Part shown: in pieces, positions 32,399-40,723 of the stretch
Numbering within the stretch: the first letter of the stretch is position 1
Layout: each line of letters starts with the position of its first letter
Origin: Chryseobacterium sp. ISL-80
Lineage (GTDB): Bacteria > Bacillota > Bacilli > Bacillales > Cytobacillaceae
Length of the DNA: 64,000 nucleotides
Assembly (NCBI GenBank): GCA_018613055.1
Contig: JAGGQZ010000014.1
Location: 180,993-244,992, forward strand
Reading direction: 5' to 3'
Made by a program: the position numbers and the translations under genes
The notes under the pieces: generated by a model
Database searches by the model: none
The model's input: the letters and a program-made list of their open reading frames with translations, nothing else
Told to the model about the DNA's origin: nothing

Positions 32399-33436
32399 TT
32401 AAAGCTCATCAAATCCATTCTCATCGGATGTTTTCGTGTACTGTCTTGATTTTTGCTCAAAGAAGTCCGTTTTGCCAAGGTCGACTTCCTGATAGGCGAT
32501 GATCCATCTTAACGGATTCGTGCGATATCCTTCGAACGGAGCAGTAAAGCCCAGCTGTTCTGCCCGTTTGTTGGCCATGAATTTTATATAGGCCTCCACA
32601 TCTGACATCAGCAGGCCATCGATTTGGTTTCCGATTATATATTCAGCCCATTCAATCTCCAGTCGTGCTGCTTCCTGAAAGGCTGCGGTACCAAATTCCC
32701 TTAATGATTCTGTGTCATACTCGGGGTTTTCACGGAGTACCTCTTTGAAAATCTTCTCGAATAACCCTACATGCAGCTGTTCATCACGGTTGATGTAGTT
32801 AATCATCGTGCTGGTGCCGACCATTTTCTGATTCCGAGCCAGATTATAAAAGAAGGCGAAGCCCGAGTAGAAGAACAGGCCTTCAAGGATGACGTCATAA
32901 ACGATGGAATGCAACAGATTTTCGACATCGGGATTTTCGGCAAAGTCTTTATACCCGTCTGTTATAAACTCATTCCGCTTGCGCAGGATTGGTTCAGTCC
33001 GCCAGTAGTCGAACACTTCCTGCTGCTTCGATTTGGATACGATGCTTGACAGCACATAGCTGTAGGAATGATTGTGAATCACTTCCTGCTGCGCCAGGAT
33101 GATCATCAGAGCATTCAGGCTGGAGTCGGTTAAATAATCGGCCACCTTGCCGGCGTAGTCCGTTTGAATGCTGTCGAGCAGGGCCAAAAGCCCAATGATT
33201 TTTAAAAAGGCATCCTGTTCTTTTTCAGAAAGCATCGAAAATTGCTTGATATCCTTTGACATATTGATTTCAAAAGGGGTCCAGAAATTGCCCAGCATCC
33301 TCTTATATTTTGGATATGCCCACGGAAAGCGGACATCATCCCAATTCAGGATATTGGAACTTTGCCCATTTATAATCCCAGTCGAAGCATTTGGTGCACC
33401 GGCATCGACAAGTAATCTTTTCTTCAATAGTTTCAT
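32399..33436 (-). CDS. nrdB: class I ribonucleotide reductase small subunit
   Basis: A 345-residue di-metal radical subunit that forms deoxyribonucleotides with NrdA. Metal and radical residues are visible: LLDSIQTD near residue 87 (Asp), AQQEVIHNHSYSYVL near 115-129 (Glu, His, radical Tyr), and RDEQLHVGLF near 215 (Glu, His). The start at 33436 follows AAGGAAGGAA; the frame runs on to 33490 by chance within nrdA's end. It lies 19 bases after nrdA in the same operon under the cobalamin riboswitch and NrdR boxes. No nrdI is adjacent. Confidence 0.9.
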   Translation of the reverse strand: MKLLKKRLLVDAGAPNASTGIINGQSSNILNWDDVRFPWAYPKYKRMLGNFWTPFEINMSKDIKQFSMLSEKEQDAFLKIIGLLALLDSIQTDYAGKVADYLTDSSLNALMIILAQQEVIHNHSYSYVLSSIVSKSKQQEVFDYWRTEPILRKRNEFITDGYKDFAENPDVENLLHSIVYDVILEGLFFYSGFAFFYNLARNQKMVGTSTMINYINRDEQLHVGLFEKIFKEVLRENPEYDTESLREFGTAAFQEAARLEIEWAEYIIGNQIDGLLMSDVEAYIKFMANKRAEQLGFTAPFEGYRTNPLRWIIAYQEVDLGKTDFFEQKSRQYTKTSDENGFDEL

Positions 33437-33455
33437 CGTGTTCCTTCCTTTCCCC

Positions 33456-35678
33456 TTAACTATGGCAGCTTTCACATTCGTCCCAATCACCGCTCGATGT
33501 TGAGCGGACGTAATAAGTTGTTTTCAGGCCCGATTTCCAGGCATCCATATGCAGATCCAGCAGCGCTTTTGCCTTGATTGTATTTTTTACATAAAAGTTA
33601 AATGAAACGGATTGGTCGATATGGCGCTGGCGCCGCGCATTCTGCTTGATGCTCCAATGCTGGTCAACATTGTAGGCCGTCTTGTAAAACCACATCGTAT
33701 CAGGTGATAGATCAGGTGCAGTCACCGGAATCTTGTAATCTTTCTTTTCCTCGGAATATTCGAGCCTGAAAATCGGATCGATGCTTGCCGTTGAACCCGC
33801 AAGGATTGAGGTCGAGGAGTTAGGGGCTACCGCCATCAGATAACCGTTCCTGATGCCATGCTGCTTTACCTCTTCGGCTAGGGCCTCCCATCTTTCACCG
33901 TTGTACTGTCTCTTCTCGAAAAACTGTCCTGTCGACCAATCGGAATCTTCGAAATAAGGATATGCCCCTTTTTCTTTTGCCAGCTCAAGGCTTGCGCCAA
34001 TGGTTAAGCAGGCGATCTCTTCATAGAGAGCATCACAATATTCTACCGACTCTTCGCTTTCCCATTTGATTCCTTTCAGAGCCAGCAGATGGTGCCAGCC
34101 GAACGTTCCCAATCCGATTCCCCGATAATTCTTGTTGGTTATTTGTGCCTGCAGCACAGGGATTTCATTGATCTCGATGACGTTATCCAGCATCCGGACC
34201 TGGATATTGATCACTCTGTCAAGTACATCATCCATTACACTTTTCGCCAACGAAATGGAAGACAAGTTGCAGACGACAAAATCACCCGGCTTTTTATAAA
34301 TTAAAATCTTTCCGTCCTCAACTGTTTCTTCTTCAAGGAGGGTCGGGCTCATATTCTGGGTGATTTCCGTGCAAAGATTGCTGCAGTAAATCATCCCTTT
34401 ATGATGGTTGGCATTCAGCCTGTTGACCTGATCCCTGTAAAACATGTAAGGTGTACCGGTTTCAAGCTGAGAGATCATGATGGATTTAAAGATTTCAATC
34501 GCGGGAACGTGCTCACGCGACAAACCTGGATGATTGACGCAGGCCCAATATTTTTCCCTGAACGACCCAGCTCCCTTTTCCTCATCAAAATGATCTTCAA
34601 GCGAAAATCCCATTACGCTCCTTACTTCGTGTGGATCAAACAGATACCATTCACCCCGTTTTTCTACCTGTTCCATAAATAAATCCGGAATGCAGATGCC
34701 TGTGAATAAATCATGTGTCCTCTGTCGCTCATCTCCATTATTGAGTTTTGCATCAAGGAACGGGAAGATGTCTTTATGCCAGACATCGAGGTAAACAGCA
34801 ATCGCACCCTGCCGCTGCCCTAATTGATCGACCGAAACCGCGGTGTTATTCAGCTGCTTCATCCACGGGATCACACCGGAGCTGATTCCTTTGAAACCTT
34901 TGATATCACTGCCACGGCTTCTAATTTTGCCCAGATACACTCCAATGCCGCCGCCATTCTTGCTCAAGGTGGAGATATCTGTGTTGGAATCATAGATGCT
35001 TCTCAAATCGTCTGCTACCGTATCAATGAAGCAGCTCGATAACTGGCCATAGCTTTTACCCGCATTTGCAAGCGTCGGGGTCGCCACTGTCATATAAAGA
35101 TTTGAGAGCGCCCAGTAAGCTTCCTCTACCAATCCAAGCCGCTTTTCCACCGGTTCTTCAGCCAGCAGGGTCATTGCGATGATCATGAACCGCTCTTGGG
35201 GAAGCTCAGCAACCTGCCCACTCTGTGTCCGCGCAAGATACCTTTCCGCCATCGTGACAAGCCCTATGTAGGTAAAAAATTGGTCTCTCTCGGGATCAAT
35301 CACTTTTTCAAGATATTCGATTTCTTCCCGGGAATAGGAGATTACTAGACGACTGTCATATATCCCAATTTCTATTAATTTATTGATTAATTCGTAAAAA
35401 GAACCGTAACCAGCTGTATTTCTGAAGCTTTCACTAAGCTTGTACAATTTTTTCAAGTAAAAACGTGCAGCTGCGTACGTCCAGCCAGGTTCATTCCGGT
35501 CGATTCGTTCGACTGCTGTCAAAATCAGCATGTTTTCAATCTGGTCGTCTGACATATTCTTCGCCTCTAGAGCCCGAACCACTCGTTGTTTGAACGACTT
35601 AAAGTCCAGTTCAGGAAATGCCTGTTCAATATCCGTTATCAGTTTCGCTGTTTCCTCTTCCTTTACTTGAATACTCAT
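33456..35678 (-). CDS. nrdA: class I ribonucleotide reductase large subunit
   Basis: A 740-residue catalytic subunit. Catalytic cysteines are in QLSSCFIDT (near residue 215), NLCTEITQN (near 433) and VCNLSSIS (near 465); the C-terminal redox pair is CESC in the final six residues. No full ATP-cone is seen at the N-terminus, so overall activity control by dATP may be absent. GGAGGGG lies eight bases before the ATG. It lies 20 bases after the thioesterase gene, all in one transcript. Confidence 0.92.
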   Translation of the reverse strand: MSIQVKEEETAKLITDIEQAFPELDFKSFKQRVVRALEAKNMSDDQIENMLILTAVERIDRNEPGWTYAAARFYLKKLYKLSESFRNTAGYGSFYELINKLIEIGIYDSRLVISYSREEIEYLEKVIDPERDQFFTYIGLVTMAERYLARTQSGQVAELPQERFMIIAMTLLAEEPVEKRLGLVEEAYWALSNLYMTVATPTLANAGKSYGQLSSCFIDTVADDLRSIYDSNTDISTLSKNGGGIGVYLGKIRSRGSDIKGFKGISSGVIPWMKQLNNTAVSVDQLGQRQGAIAVYLDVWHKDIFPFLDAKLNNGDERQRTHDLFTGICIPDLFMEQVEKRGEWYLFDPHEVRSVMGFSLEDHFDEEKGAGSFREKYWACVNHPGLSREHVPAIEIFKSIMISQLETGTPYMFYRDQVNRLNANHHKGMIYCSNLCTEITQNMSPTLLEEETVEDGKILIYKKPGDFVVCNLSSISLAKSVMDDVLDRVINIQVRMLDNVIEINEIPVLQAQITNKNYRGIGLGTFGWHHLLALKGIKWESEESVEYCDALYEEIACLTIGASLELAKEKGAYPYFEDSDWSTGQFFEKRQYNGERWEALAEEVKQHGIRNGYLMAVAPNSSTSILAGSTASIDPIFRLEYSEEKKDYKIPVTAPDLSPDTMWFYKTAYNVDQHWSIKQNARRQRHIDQSVSFNFYVKNTIKAKALLDLHMDAWKSGLKTTYYVRSTSSGDWDECESCHS

Positions 35679-35698
35679 CGATTACCCCTCCACTTGTT

Positions 35699-36166
35699 TT
35701 ACTTTTGTCTCATTTCCAGCCTGCGCTGCCTTCTCATTTCAGCAGTGTTAAACAGCTCCCATTCCTCAATACTTTCCGGGACAATACCGGCGACCGGAAC
35801 AGGCACCCCTTGTTCATCCTTTGCCACCATGGTTAAAATCGAGGTGGTTGTCAAAGTCTTTTTGCATGTCTTCAAGTTCTCGCTTTCCACTTTCACGAAC
35901 ACTTCCATTGATGTCCTGCCTGTTGAAATCACCACGGCTTCCAGAGTTAAAATATCGCCTACTACTGCCGATGACAGGAAATTCACTGAGTCAATTGAAG
36001 CCGTGACAACTGCCATCCTGCTGTGCTTCATCGCTGCAATCGCCGCGATTTCATCAATATAGGACAACACGGTGCCGCCAAAAATCGTACCAAGATGATT
36101 CGTGTCCGGAGGCAAAACCAGCCGGTTCTGCAAAGTCCTTGACACATTTGTAGATAATCCTTCCAT
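35699..36166 (-). CDS. acyl-CoA thioesterase, hotdog fold (YkhA-like)
   Basis: A 155-residue hotdog thioesterase. NHLGTIFGGTVLSYIDEIAAIAA (residues 23-45; core FGGTVLSYIDE) carries the usual Asp of the family, and the Lys/Arg-rich tail RRQRRLEMRQK follows. These enzymes hydrolyse acyl-CoA thioesters. It is the first gene behind the B12 riboswitch and NrdR boxes, ahead of nrdAB, which is an unusual partner for ribonucleotide reduction. AGGAGG precedes the ATG. Confidence 0.85.
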   Translation of the reverse strand: MEGLSTNVSRTLQNRLVLPPDTNHLGTIFGGTVLSYIDEIAAIAAMKHSRMAVVTASIDSVNFLSSAVVGDILTLEAVVISTGRTSMEVFVKVESENLKTCKKTLTTTSILTMVAKDEQGVPVPVAGIVPESIEEWELFNTAEMRRQRRLEMRQK

Positions 36167-36202
36167 TCCTGACCTCCTGTTTGAAAAATGCTCCCTGAAA
36201 AT

Positions 36203-36231
36203 GAGAAAAACCCATCTCGAAAGATGGGTTT
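36203..36231 (-). terminator. riboswitch expression-platform terminator
   Basis: On the minus strand, AACCCATCT, short TTCG-like loop, AGATGGGTT and TTTCTC. It lies between the B12 aptamer and the first gene of the nrd operon. Confidence 0.8.
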
Positions 36232-36339
36232 AAGTAACGTTGATCAATTAACACCTCATATGTATCCGCAAAACAACACGAGCCTATCAATTTATCCCCG
36301 TAATACCTTCCCAATTCCCGAAGAAGATAACACGCATAA

Positions 36340-36505
36340 ATATGGCAGGTCTCCTGACTTGTGCTTCACCCTACTTTAAGGCCTTCCCATCCATTTTTTA
36401 GACAGTGGTTCTTCCTTATTTCGTCAGCACTTACAGTTGCGGGAACAGTTCTGGACTTTCACCAGATTCCCTATTAAGTCTTGTTCAGACACCATATTTA
36501 CCGGT
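36340..36505 (-). ncRNA. cobalamin (B12) riboswitch
   Basis: The minus strand holds the B12 box AAGTCAGGAGACCTGCC (36344-36360), the conserved CCCGCAACTGTAA (36431-36443) and GGGAATCTGGTGAAAGTCC (36453-36471), in the proper order and spacing. With the terminator at 36203 this should shut off the nrd operon when adenosylcobalamin is plentiful. Confidence 0.93.
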
Positions 36506-36507
36506 AA

Positions 36508-36523
36508 ATACAATATTTAGTTG
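36508..36523. promoter_or_regulatory. NrdR box, proximal
   Basis: ATACAATATTTAGTTG: the core CAATATTTAG differs from CWATATATWG at one place. It lies 31 bp from the second box. Confidence 0.65.
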
Positions 36524-36538
36524 TATTTTTTTAAAGAA

Positions 36539-36554
36539 ACACAATATATCGTGT
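36539..36554. promoter_or_regulatory. NrdR box, distal
   Basis: ACACAATATATCGTGT matches acaCwAtATaTwGtgt at 15 of 16 positions. The 31-bp spacing to the other box is the usual three-turn arrangement. Confidence 0.8.
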
Positions 36555-36621
36555 TATGAATTGATAGTAAATCATCTGCCTCGTAATTTCAACTAATTTC
36601 ATAAAGTACGAAATTATGGAT

Positions 36622-36735
36622 GTGGTCGATATATTGCGAAAAGTGGTCGATATATCTTTATATGTGGTCGATAAAATCAAAAATCCGCTGATATATCCTT
36701 AAATGTGGTCGATATAATTTATTTTTCGCCAATAA
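36622..36735. repeat. composite repeat of 21-bp units (copy A)
   Basis: GTGGTCGAT at 36622, 36643 and 36664, CCGCTGAT at 36685, GTGGTCGAT at 36705 and TCGCCAATA near 36726. The same order, including the odd fourth and last units, recurs at 43238-43355. Confidence 0.8.
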
Positions 36736-36907
36736 AGTAATAACCCCCTCGTATGGTGACACTCCTTGGAGTTGTTTGTAGTTTTCTATCCACCCTTATA
36801 TAGGGTATTTCCCCGGTTCCTTTTCAATCCACCAAGTCCTAACAAAACGCTTTGCATCAAGCTTTTATACCCCTATAAGCATTTTTATTATCCCTTAATT
36901 GCTTTCT

Positions 36908-36936
36908 TGTCAAAAAGTGTTCAAGACTTTTTGACA
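36908..36936. other. perfect 11-bp inverted repeat upstream of narK
   Basis: TGTCAAAAAGT, seven bases, ACTTTTTGACA. It could be an operator or a weak terminator; no T run follows outside the stem. Confidence 0.5.
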
Positions 36937-36958
36937 GAATTGTGATGGTGTCTCCAGA

Positions 36959-36974
36959 TGTGAGGTTCGTCACA
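36959..36974. promoter_or_regulatory. Fnr box of narK
   Basis: TGTGA-N6-TCACA, a perfect Fnr/Crp-type palindrome. Its centre lies 30 bases before TTTATT (36996-37001), the place expected of a -10 in an activated (-41.5) promoter. Confidence 0.78.
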
Positions 36975-37040
36975 ACTGATGTGTGATATAAATGGTTTAT
37001 TAATCTTGTAAACACTCATATCACGTATGGAGGAATTAAA

Positions 37041-38348
37041 ATGGCTCGCATAAATACATGGAACCCTGAAGACGATCGTTTCTGGCAATCTGAAGGAAAA
37101 AAGCATGCCCAACGTAACTTGTGGATTTCGGTACCTTCCTTGATGCTCGCATTCATTGTCTGGCAAATCTGGTCTGTGGTTGCAATTCGCCTTAATGATA
37201 TTGGTTTTAATTTTACGGATCAACAGCTTTTCGCATTGGCTGCCATGCCTGGTCTTGTTGGTGCCACTTTACGGTTTGTGTACACATTTGGAGTAGGAAT
37301 GATGGGGGGACGCAACTGGACAGTACTGACAACTGCCGTGCTCGCAATTCCGGCTGTCGGCATCGGCTTCGCGGTCCAGAATCCTGACACACCTTACTCA
37401 GTGATGCTTTTACTCGCTGCACTTTGCGGCCTGGGTGGCGGAAACTTTTCAAGTTCATCATCCAACATCAGCTTCTTTTTCCCGAAAAAAGCACGTGGAA
37501 CGGCGCTCGGCATCAACGGCGGTTTAGGCAACATGGGTGTATCGGTCGTCCAATTCGTAACACCATTAATCATTACAACTGGAACGTTCGCTTTCATCGC
37601 TGGCGATGGACAGAAATTGTCTAACGGCCAGGAAGTATGGCTCCAAAACGCAGCATTCATCTGGCTGATCCCAATCGCAATCGTCACAATCGCTGCATGG
37701 TTCGGCATGGATAACCTGCCTGGCACAAAGCAATCGTTCTCGGATCAATTCGTTATAGTAAAAAGAAAGCACACTTGGATCATGACATGGCTTTACGTGG
37801 CAACATTCGGATCTTTCATCGGTTACTCCGCGGCATTCCCGCTTTTATTGAAAACGCAGTTCCCTGAATATATCTCACTTGCCTTCCTTGGTGCCTTCCT
37901 TGCTGCCGGTGCCCGCCCTATTGGCGGATGGATGGCTGATAAAATGGGCGGAGCCAAGCTGACATCCATCGTTCTGGTAGTGATGATGGCTGGTGCTGGA
38001 AGCGTCATTTACTTCCTTGGCACGAAACAATTCGGCGGCTTCCTGGCATCATTCATGGTACTGTTCATCGCTTCTGGCATCGGTTCTGGTTCAACATTCC
38101 AGATGATTCCTGGAATCTTTGTTCCGAAAGAAGCGGCTCCAGTCCTCGGCTTTACGGCAGCATTCGCAGCATATGGATCCTTCCTAATTCCAAAGCTGTT
38201 CGGCTGGTCCGTGAAAATTTCCGGAGGTTATGCTCCTGCATTTTTCATCTTCATCGGCTTCTACGTGCTGTCCATTGTTCTGAACTGGTATTATTACCAG
38301 AGGAAAGAGTCTGTAGCAGTGTTTGAAGCAAAGAAGACAATAGCGTAA
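37041..38348 (+). CDS. narK: nitrate/nitrite transporter NarK
   Basis: A 435-residue MFS permease of the nitrate/nitrite porter group with about 12 helices. The nitrate signature stretches are clear: ALCGLGGGNFSSSSSNISFFFPKK (in parts GLGGGNFSSSSSNISF) and GINGGLGNMGVSVVQF near residue 154, plus a GSGSTFQMIP segment near residue 344. GGAGG precedes the ATG. The perfect Fnr box upstream suggests anaerobic induction for nitrate respiration, although no nitrate reductase genes lie in the window. Confidence 0.9.
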   Translation: MARINTWNPEDDRFWQSEGKKHAQRNLWISVPSLMLAFIVWQIWSVVAIRLNDIGFNFTDQQLFALAAMPGLVGATLRFVYTFGVGMMGGRNWTVLTTAVLAIPAVGIGFAVQNPDTPYSVMLLLAALCGLGGGNFSSSSSNISFFFPKKARGTALGINGGLGNMGVSVVQFVTPLIITTGTFAFIAGDGQKLSNGQEVWLQNAAFIWLIPIAIVTIAAWFGMDNLPGTKQSFSDQFVIVKRKHTWIMTWLYVATFGSFIGYSAAFPLLLKTQFPEYISLAFLGAFLAAGARPIGGWMADKMGGAKLTSIVLVVMMAGAGSVIYFLGTKQFGGFLASFMVLFIASGIGSGSTFQMIPGIFVPKEAAPVLGFTAAFAAYGSFLIPKLFGWSVKISGGYAPAFFIFIGFYVLSIVLNWYYYQRKESVAVFEAKKTIA

Positions 38349-38354
38349 GTTTGA

Positions 38355-38387
38355 AAGCCTCTCCGATTTAGCGGGGAGGCTTTTTAC
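38355..38387 (+). terminator. terminator of narK
   Basis: AAGCCTCTCC with GGGGAGGCTT and TTTTT. Confidence 0.85.
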
Positions 38388-38450
38388 CATATTTTATGTT
38401 TTAAAGCTAGAAAATTTAAGGGAGGCTTTTACCATATTTTATGTTTTAAA
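38374..38450. repeat. 46-bp-period direct duplication
   Basis: GGGAGGCTTTT(T)ACCATATTT and the following ATGTTTTAAA occur twice, from 38374 and 38420. The second copy repeats only the 3' arm of the narK terminator, so it looks like a local slip duplication. Confidence 0.7.
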
Positions 38451-38491
38451 TACGGGTTTTTTGGGTATATAGAACTATACAGACAGAGAGA

Positions 38492-38704
38492 ATGTTTATT
38501 TTTCCAAAGGGGGAGATAAAGCTGCTCACACTTTTTCTATTCCAACGGGAACTGAGTCAACTAAAAAATGACTATCAATCAAGTGCCGACACAGTCATCA
38601 AACAGCAAATTCTTAAGGACATTGCGCTGCTGACAGAGGCAATAAATGAAATGAAAGAGATGTTGGAAGCAAAACGCTCCATGCATTATGCCGATGATAT
38701 ATAG
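38492..38704 (+). CDS. small helical hypothetical protein
   Basis: A frame of up to 70 residues, with a charged coiled-coil-like region (FQRELSQLKNDY through EMKEMLEAK). Family not recognised. The ATG at 38492 has only GAGAGA upstream; a strong AAGGGGGAG at 38509-38517 sits six bases before an in-frame CTG (38522), so the real start may be that rarer codon. Confidence 0.5.
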   Translation: MFIFPKGEIKLLTLFLFQRELSQLKNDYQSSADTVIKQQILKDIALLTEAINEMKEMLEAKRSMHYADDI

Positions 38705-38747
38705 CAAAAAAACTTTGTGGTTCCTGTGACAAAAATTAATTATGTAA

Positions 38748-38785
38748 AACAATAGACCATCAATTTCGATGGTCTATTATTATTG
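38748..38785. terminator. bidirectional terminator
   Basis: AATAGACCATC stem with a six-base loop and perfect complement, AT-rich on both sides, between convergent genes. Confidence 0.82.
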
Positions 38786-38805
38786 TTAAGCATATGAGTT
38801 ACCTT

Positions 38806-39342
38806 TTAATTAGACTCTATCCGGTAATATCCTCTGCAAAAAACTGTATTCCTTGGTTTAATGGCAATGAGCACTGAATTAATGAGATCTGAGGAAGAAA
38901 TCAAGGTGTTGAACCAACCTACAAATAATAGAATTAATTTTATTTCCCCTAATACATAGAACGATATAATAACAGGAACAACTGATAATACAATAAAAGG
39001 CAAGCTCATAAAAAACCAGAATCTAACTTTGGAGAGGATTGCATTTGTATTTATCCAAAAAAATATCCCGCTAAAAGTGAGGCTAATATCACCTTTATTT
39101 CTTATGACCAAAAGGTGTAGACATTCATGAAGGATGAAGACGAAGATAGCAATTATGATGAGTAGAAATACATTTATATCAGAGAAACCAGTACTAAAGA
39201 CATTTTGTAACAGAAAAATAGTTACCATAAGCAGATATACGAACTTCATATAATGTTTTCGATACCAATTATTCTGTATGAAAGGAGTCCATTCTAAAAA
39301 ATCCATACTACTCGGCGGTAAGTGTCGAAACCAAATTATCAT
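38806..39342 (-). CDS. DUF3267 putative membrane metalloprotease
   Basis: A 178-residue protein with four to five membrane helices. HECLH (residues about 72-76, within FVFILHECLHLLVI) is an HExxH-type zinc site inside a helix, as in DUF3267/M50-like intramembrane peptidases. AAGGTG lies seven bases before the ATG. Substrate unknown. Confidence 0.72.
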   Translation of the reverse strand: MIIWFRHLPPSSMDFLEWTPFIQNNWYRKHYMKFVYLLMVTIFLLQNVFSTGFSDINVFLLIIIAIFVFILHECLHLLVIRNKGDISLTFSGIFFWINTNAILSKVRFWFFMSLPFIVLSVVPVIISFYVLGEIKLILLFVGWFNTLISSSDLINSVLIAIKPRNTVFCRGYYRIESN

Positions 39343-39443
39343 AGGCTTTCACCTTCTCAATTAAACTCAATCAGTTTCCAATAAGAAAAATTCAACATAA
39401 AGAGGCAGAAATCCTTTAAGCAAAACGCTTTTGAAAAATCAAG

Positions 39444-39472
39444 GACCAAATTGCCAGCATAGCAATTTGGTC
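39444..39472. terminator. 11-bp perfect hairpin after the EAL gene
   Basis: GACCAAATTGC, seven bases, GCAATTTGGTC. The T tract on the minus side is broken (TCCTTGATTTTT), so it may stabilise or terminate the EAL transcript. Confidence 0.5.
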
Positions 39473-39512
39473 TGCAAAACCCATTATTATTGGCATTTAT
39501 AGGCATCCGAGG

Positions 39513-40520
39513 TCATGTACGTTTTTTTCCTCCTTCAACCTGGCTGCCAATTGGCGCGGGTTTGCCAAAAAAGTACCCCTGGAACAGCTGATATCCTTTC
39601 TCTTTAAGCCATTCAAAATCTTCCGCAGATTCAATTCCCTCCGCAAGCGGTACAGAACCCAGCCTCTTCGCTTCAGTTAAAAATGCAGAAGCAGTCTGCT
39701 GCTTTTGAAGATCTGCAGCTACTCCCTGGACATACTTCATATCCAATTTCATATAATGCGGCTGCAGATCGGATAGCAGCTCCAAGGTGCTGTACCCTTC
39801 ACCAACATCATCAAGCGCGTAACGGAAACCCTTTTCTTTGTAAAAAGTGAGGATTCTTTTCAGGTGATCCGTATCCTCGACGTTTTCTGTTTCAACCACC
39901 TCAAACACAAGCCTGCCCGGGTCTACCCCCAGTCGGTCAGCCAGCATCGTGGTCGACTTAAGGCAGAATTCCGGGGAATAAATGGACGTCGGTATGAAAT
40001 TGATAAAAGCTTTCTTGTCAGTAAAAGAAGCTGCCCTGACAGCTGCCATTCGGCAAATCCGATCGAGGGCATATAACCGGTCGCGCTTTTTGGCTGCGCC
40101 GAAAATTTCACCAGGATAAATTACCGAACCATCCTCTCGGTAAAATCTAGCCAGCATTTCATGGGCATAAATTTCGCCTCCAGCGTCAACAATCGGTTGA
40201 GCATGGCAAGTAACCAGCTCTTTGCCGATGACCTCGTCAATCCACTCACTTTCGAGGATTTCTTCGACTTCCGCGAGAATTCTCCAATTTTCTTCATCCA
40301 GCCGAAAAAAGACCTTGCCCGGCTCCATATGATCATGGCAAAAATCAAGGAAATCCCTCATCCCTGCTTCACTAACAACCAGTGAACCGGCTTCCACCCG
40401 AACCAGCTCACCATTACGCTCCATGTGGCGAACCACTTCAGGATAAATGGACACATTCTGCTCCCCTTCTACCCTTATCTCAAACTGTAAATTTCCAACC
40501 ACGCATGCATTGCAACTCAT
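39513..40520 (-). CDS. EAL domain protein (c-di-GMP phosphodiesterase-like)
   Basis: A 335-residue protein. Residues about 100-325 form an EAL domain: HEMLARF (EAL position, Glu-Met-Leu), NFIPTSIY, EVVETENV, DDVGEGYS (for DDFGTGYS), YMKLD, AEGIE and QGYFFGKP. Most metal-binding acidic residues are retained, so hydrolysis of c-di-GMP is possible. The N-terminal 95 residues start MSCNACVVGN with a CxxC and are a separate small domain, probably sensory. No GGDEF domain. Start site is weak. Confidence 0.8.
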   Translation of the reverse strand: MSCNACVVGNLQFEIRVEGEQNVSIYPEVVRHMERNGELVRVEAGSLVVSEAGMRDFLDFCHDHMEPGKVFFRLDEENWRILAEVEEILESEWIDEVIGKELVTCHAQPIVDAGGEIYAHEMLARFYREDGSVIYPGEIFGAAKKRDRLYALDRICRMAAVRAASFTDKKAFINFIPTSIYSPEFCLKSTTMLADRLGVDPGRLVFEVVETENVEDTDHLKRILTFYKEKGFRYALDDVGEGYSTLELLSDLQPHYMKLDMKYVQGVAADLQKQQTASAFLTEAKRLGSVPLAEGIESAEDFEWLKEKGYQLFQGYFFGKPAPIGSQVEGGKKRT

Positions 40521-40661
40521 AGTATATAGCGCCCTCTCAAGTTAGTTATTTATTACTATATCACTGTGTTAATGATAGGTAAAATGAACCAAATGATATT
40601 TAAAAATATATAAATATGCTACAAGTGAATCGGCAGGATAGGATTTTGAATGCCTAATTGG

Positions 40662-40708
40662 CCAAAAAAAGAGCGCTTATCCGTTTTATCGGAAAAAACG
40701 CTCTTTCG
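40662..40708 (-). terminator. terminator of the amine oxidase
   Basis: AAGAGCG...CGCTCTT on the minus strand, with an inner CCG/CGG pair and seven T. Confidence 0.75.
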
Positions 40709-40723
40709 TTTTACAGTTCATCA

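Noticed and set aside
36054-36314. 86-residue minus-strand frame
   Set aside because: It lies in the riboswitch leader and terminator and runs into the thioesterase gene in another frame; no protein family seen.
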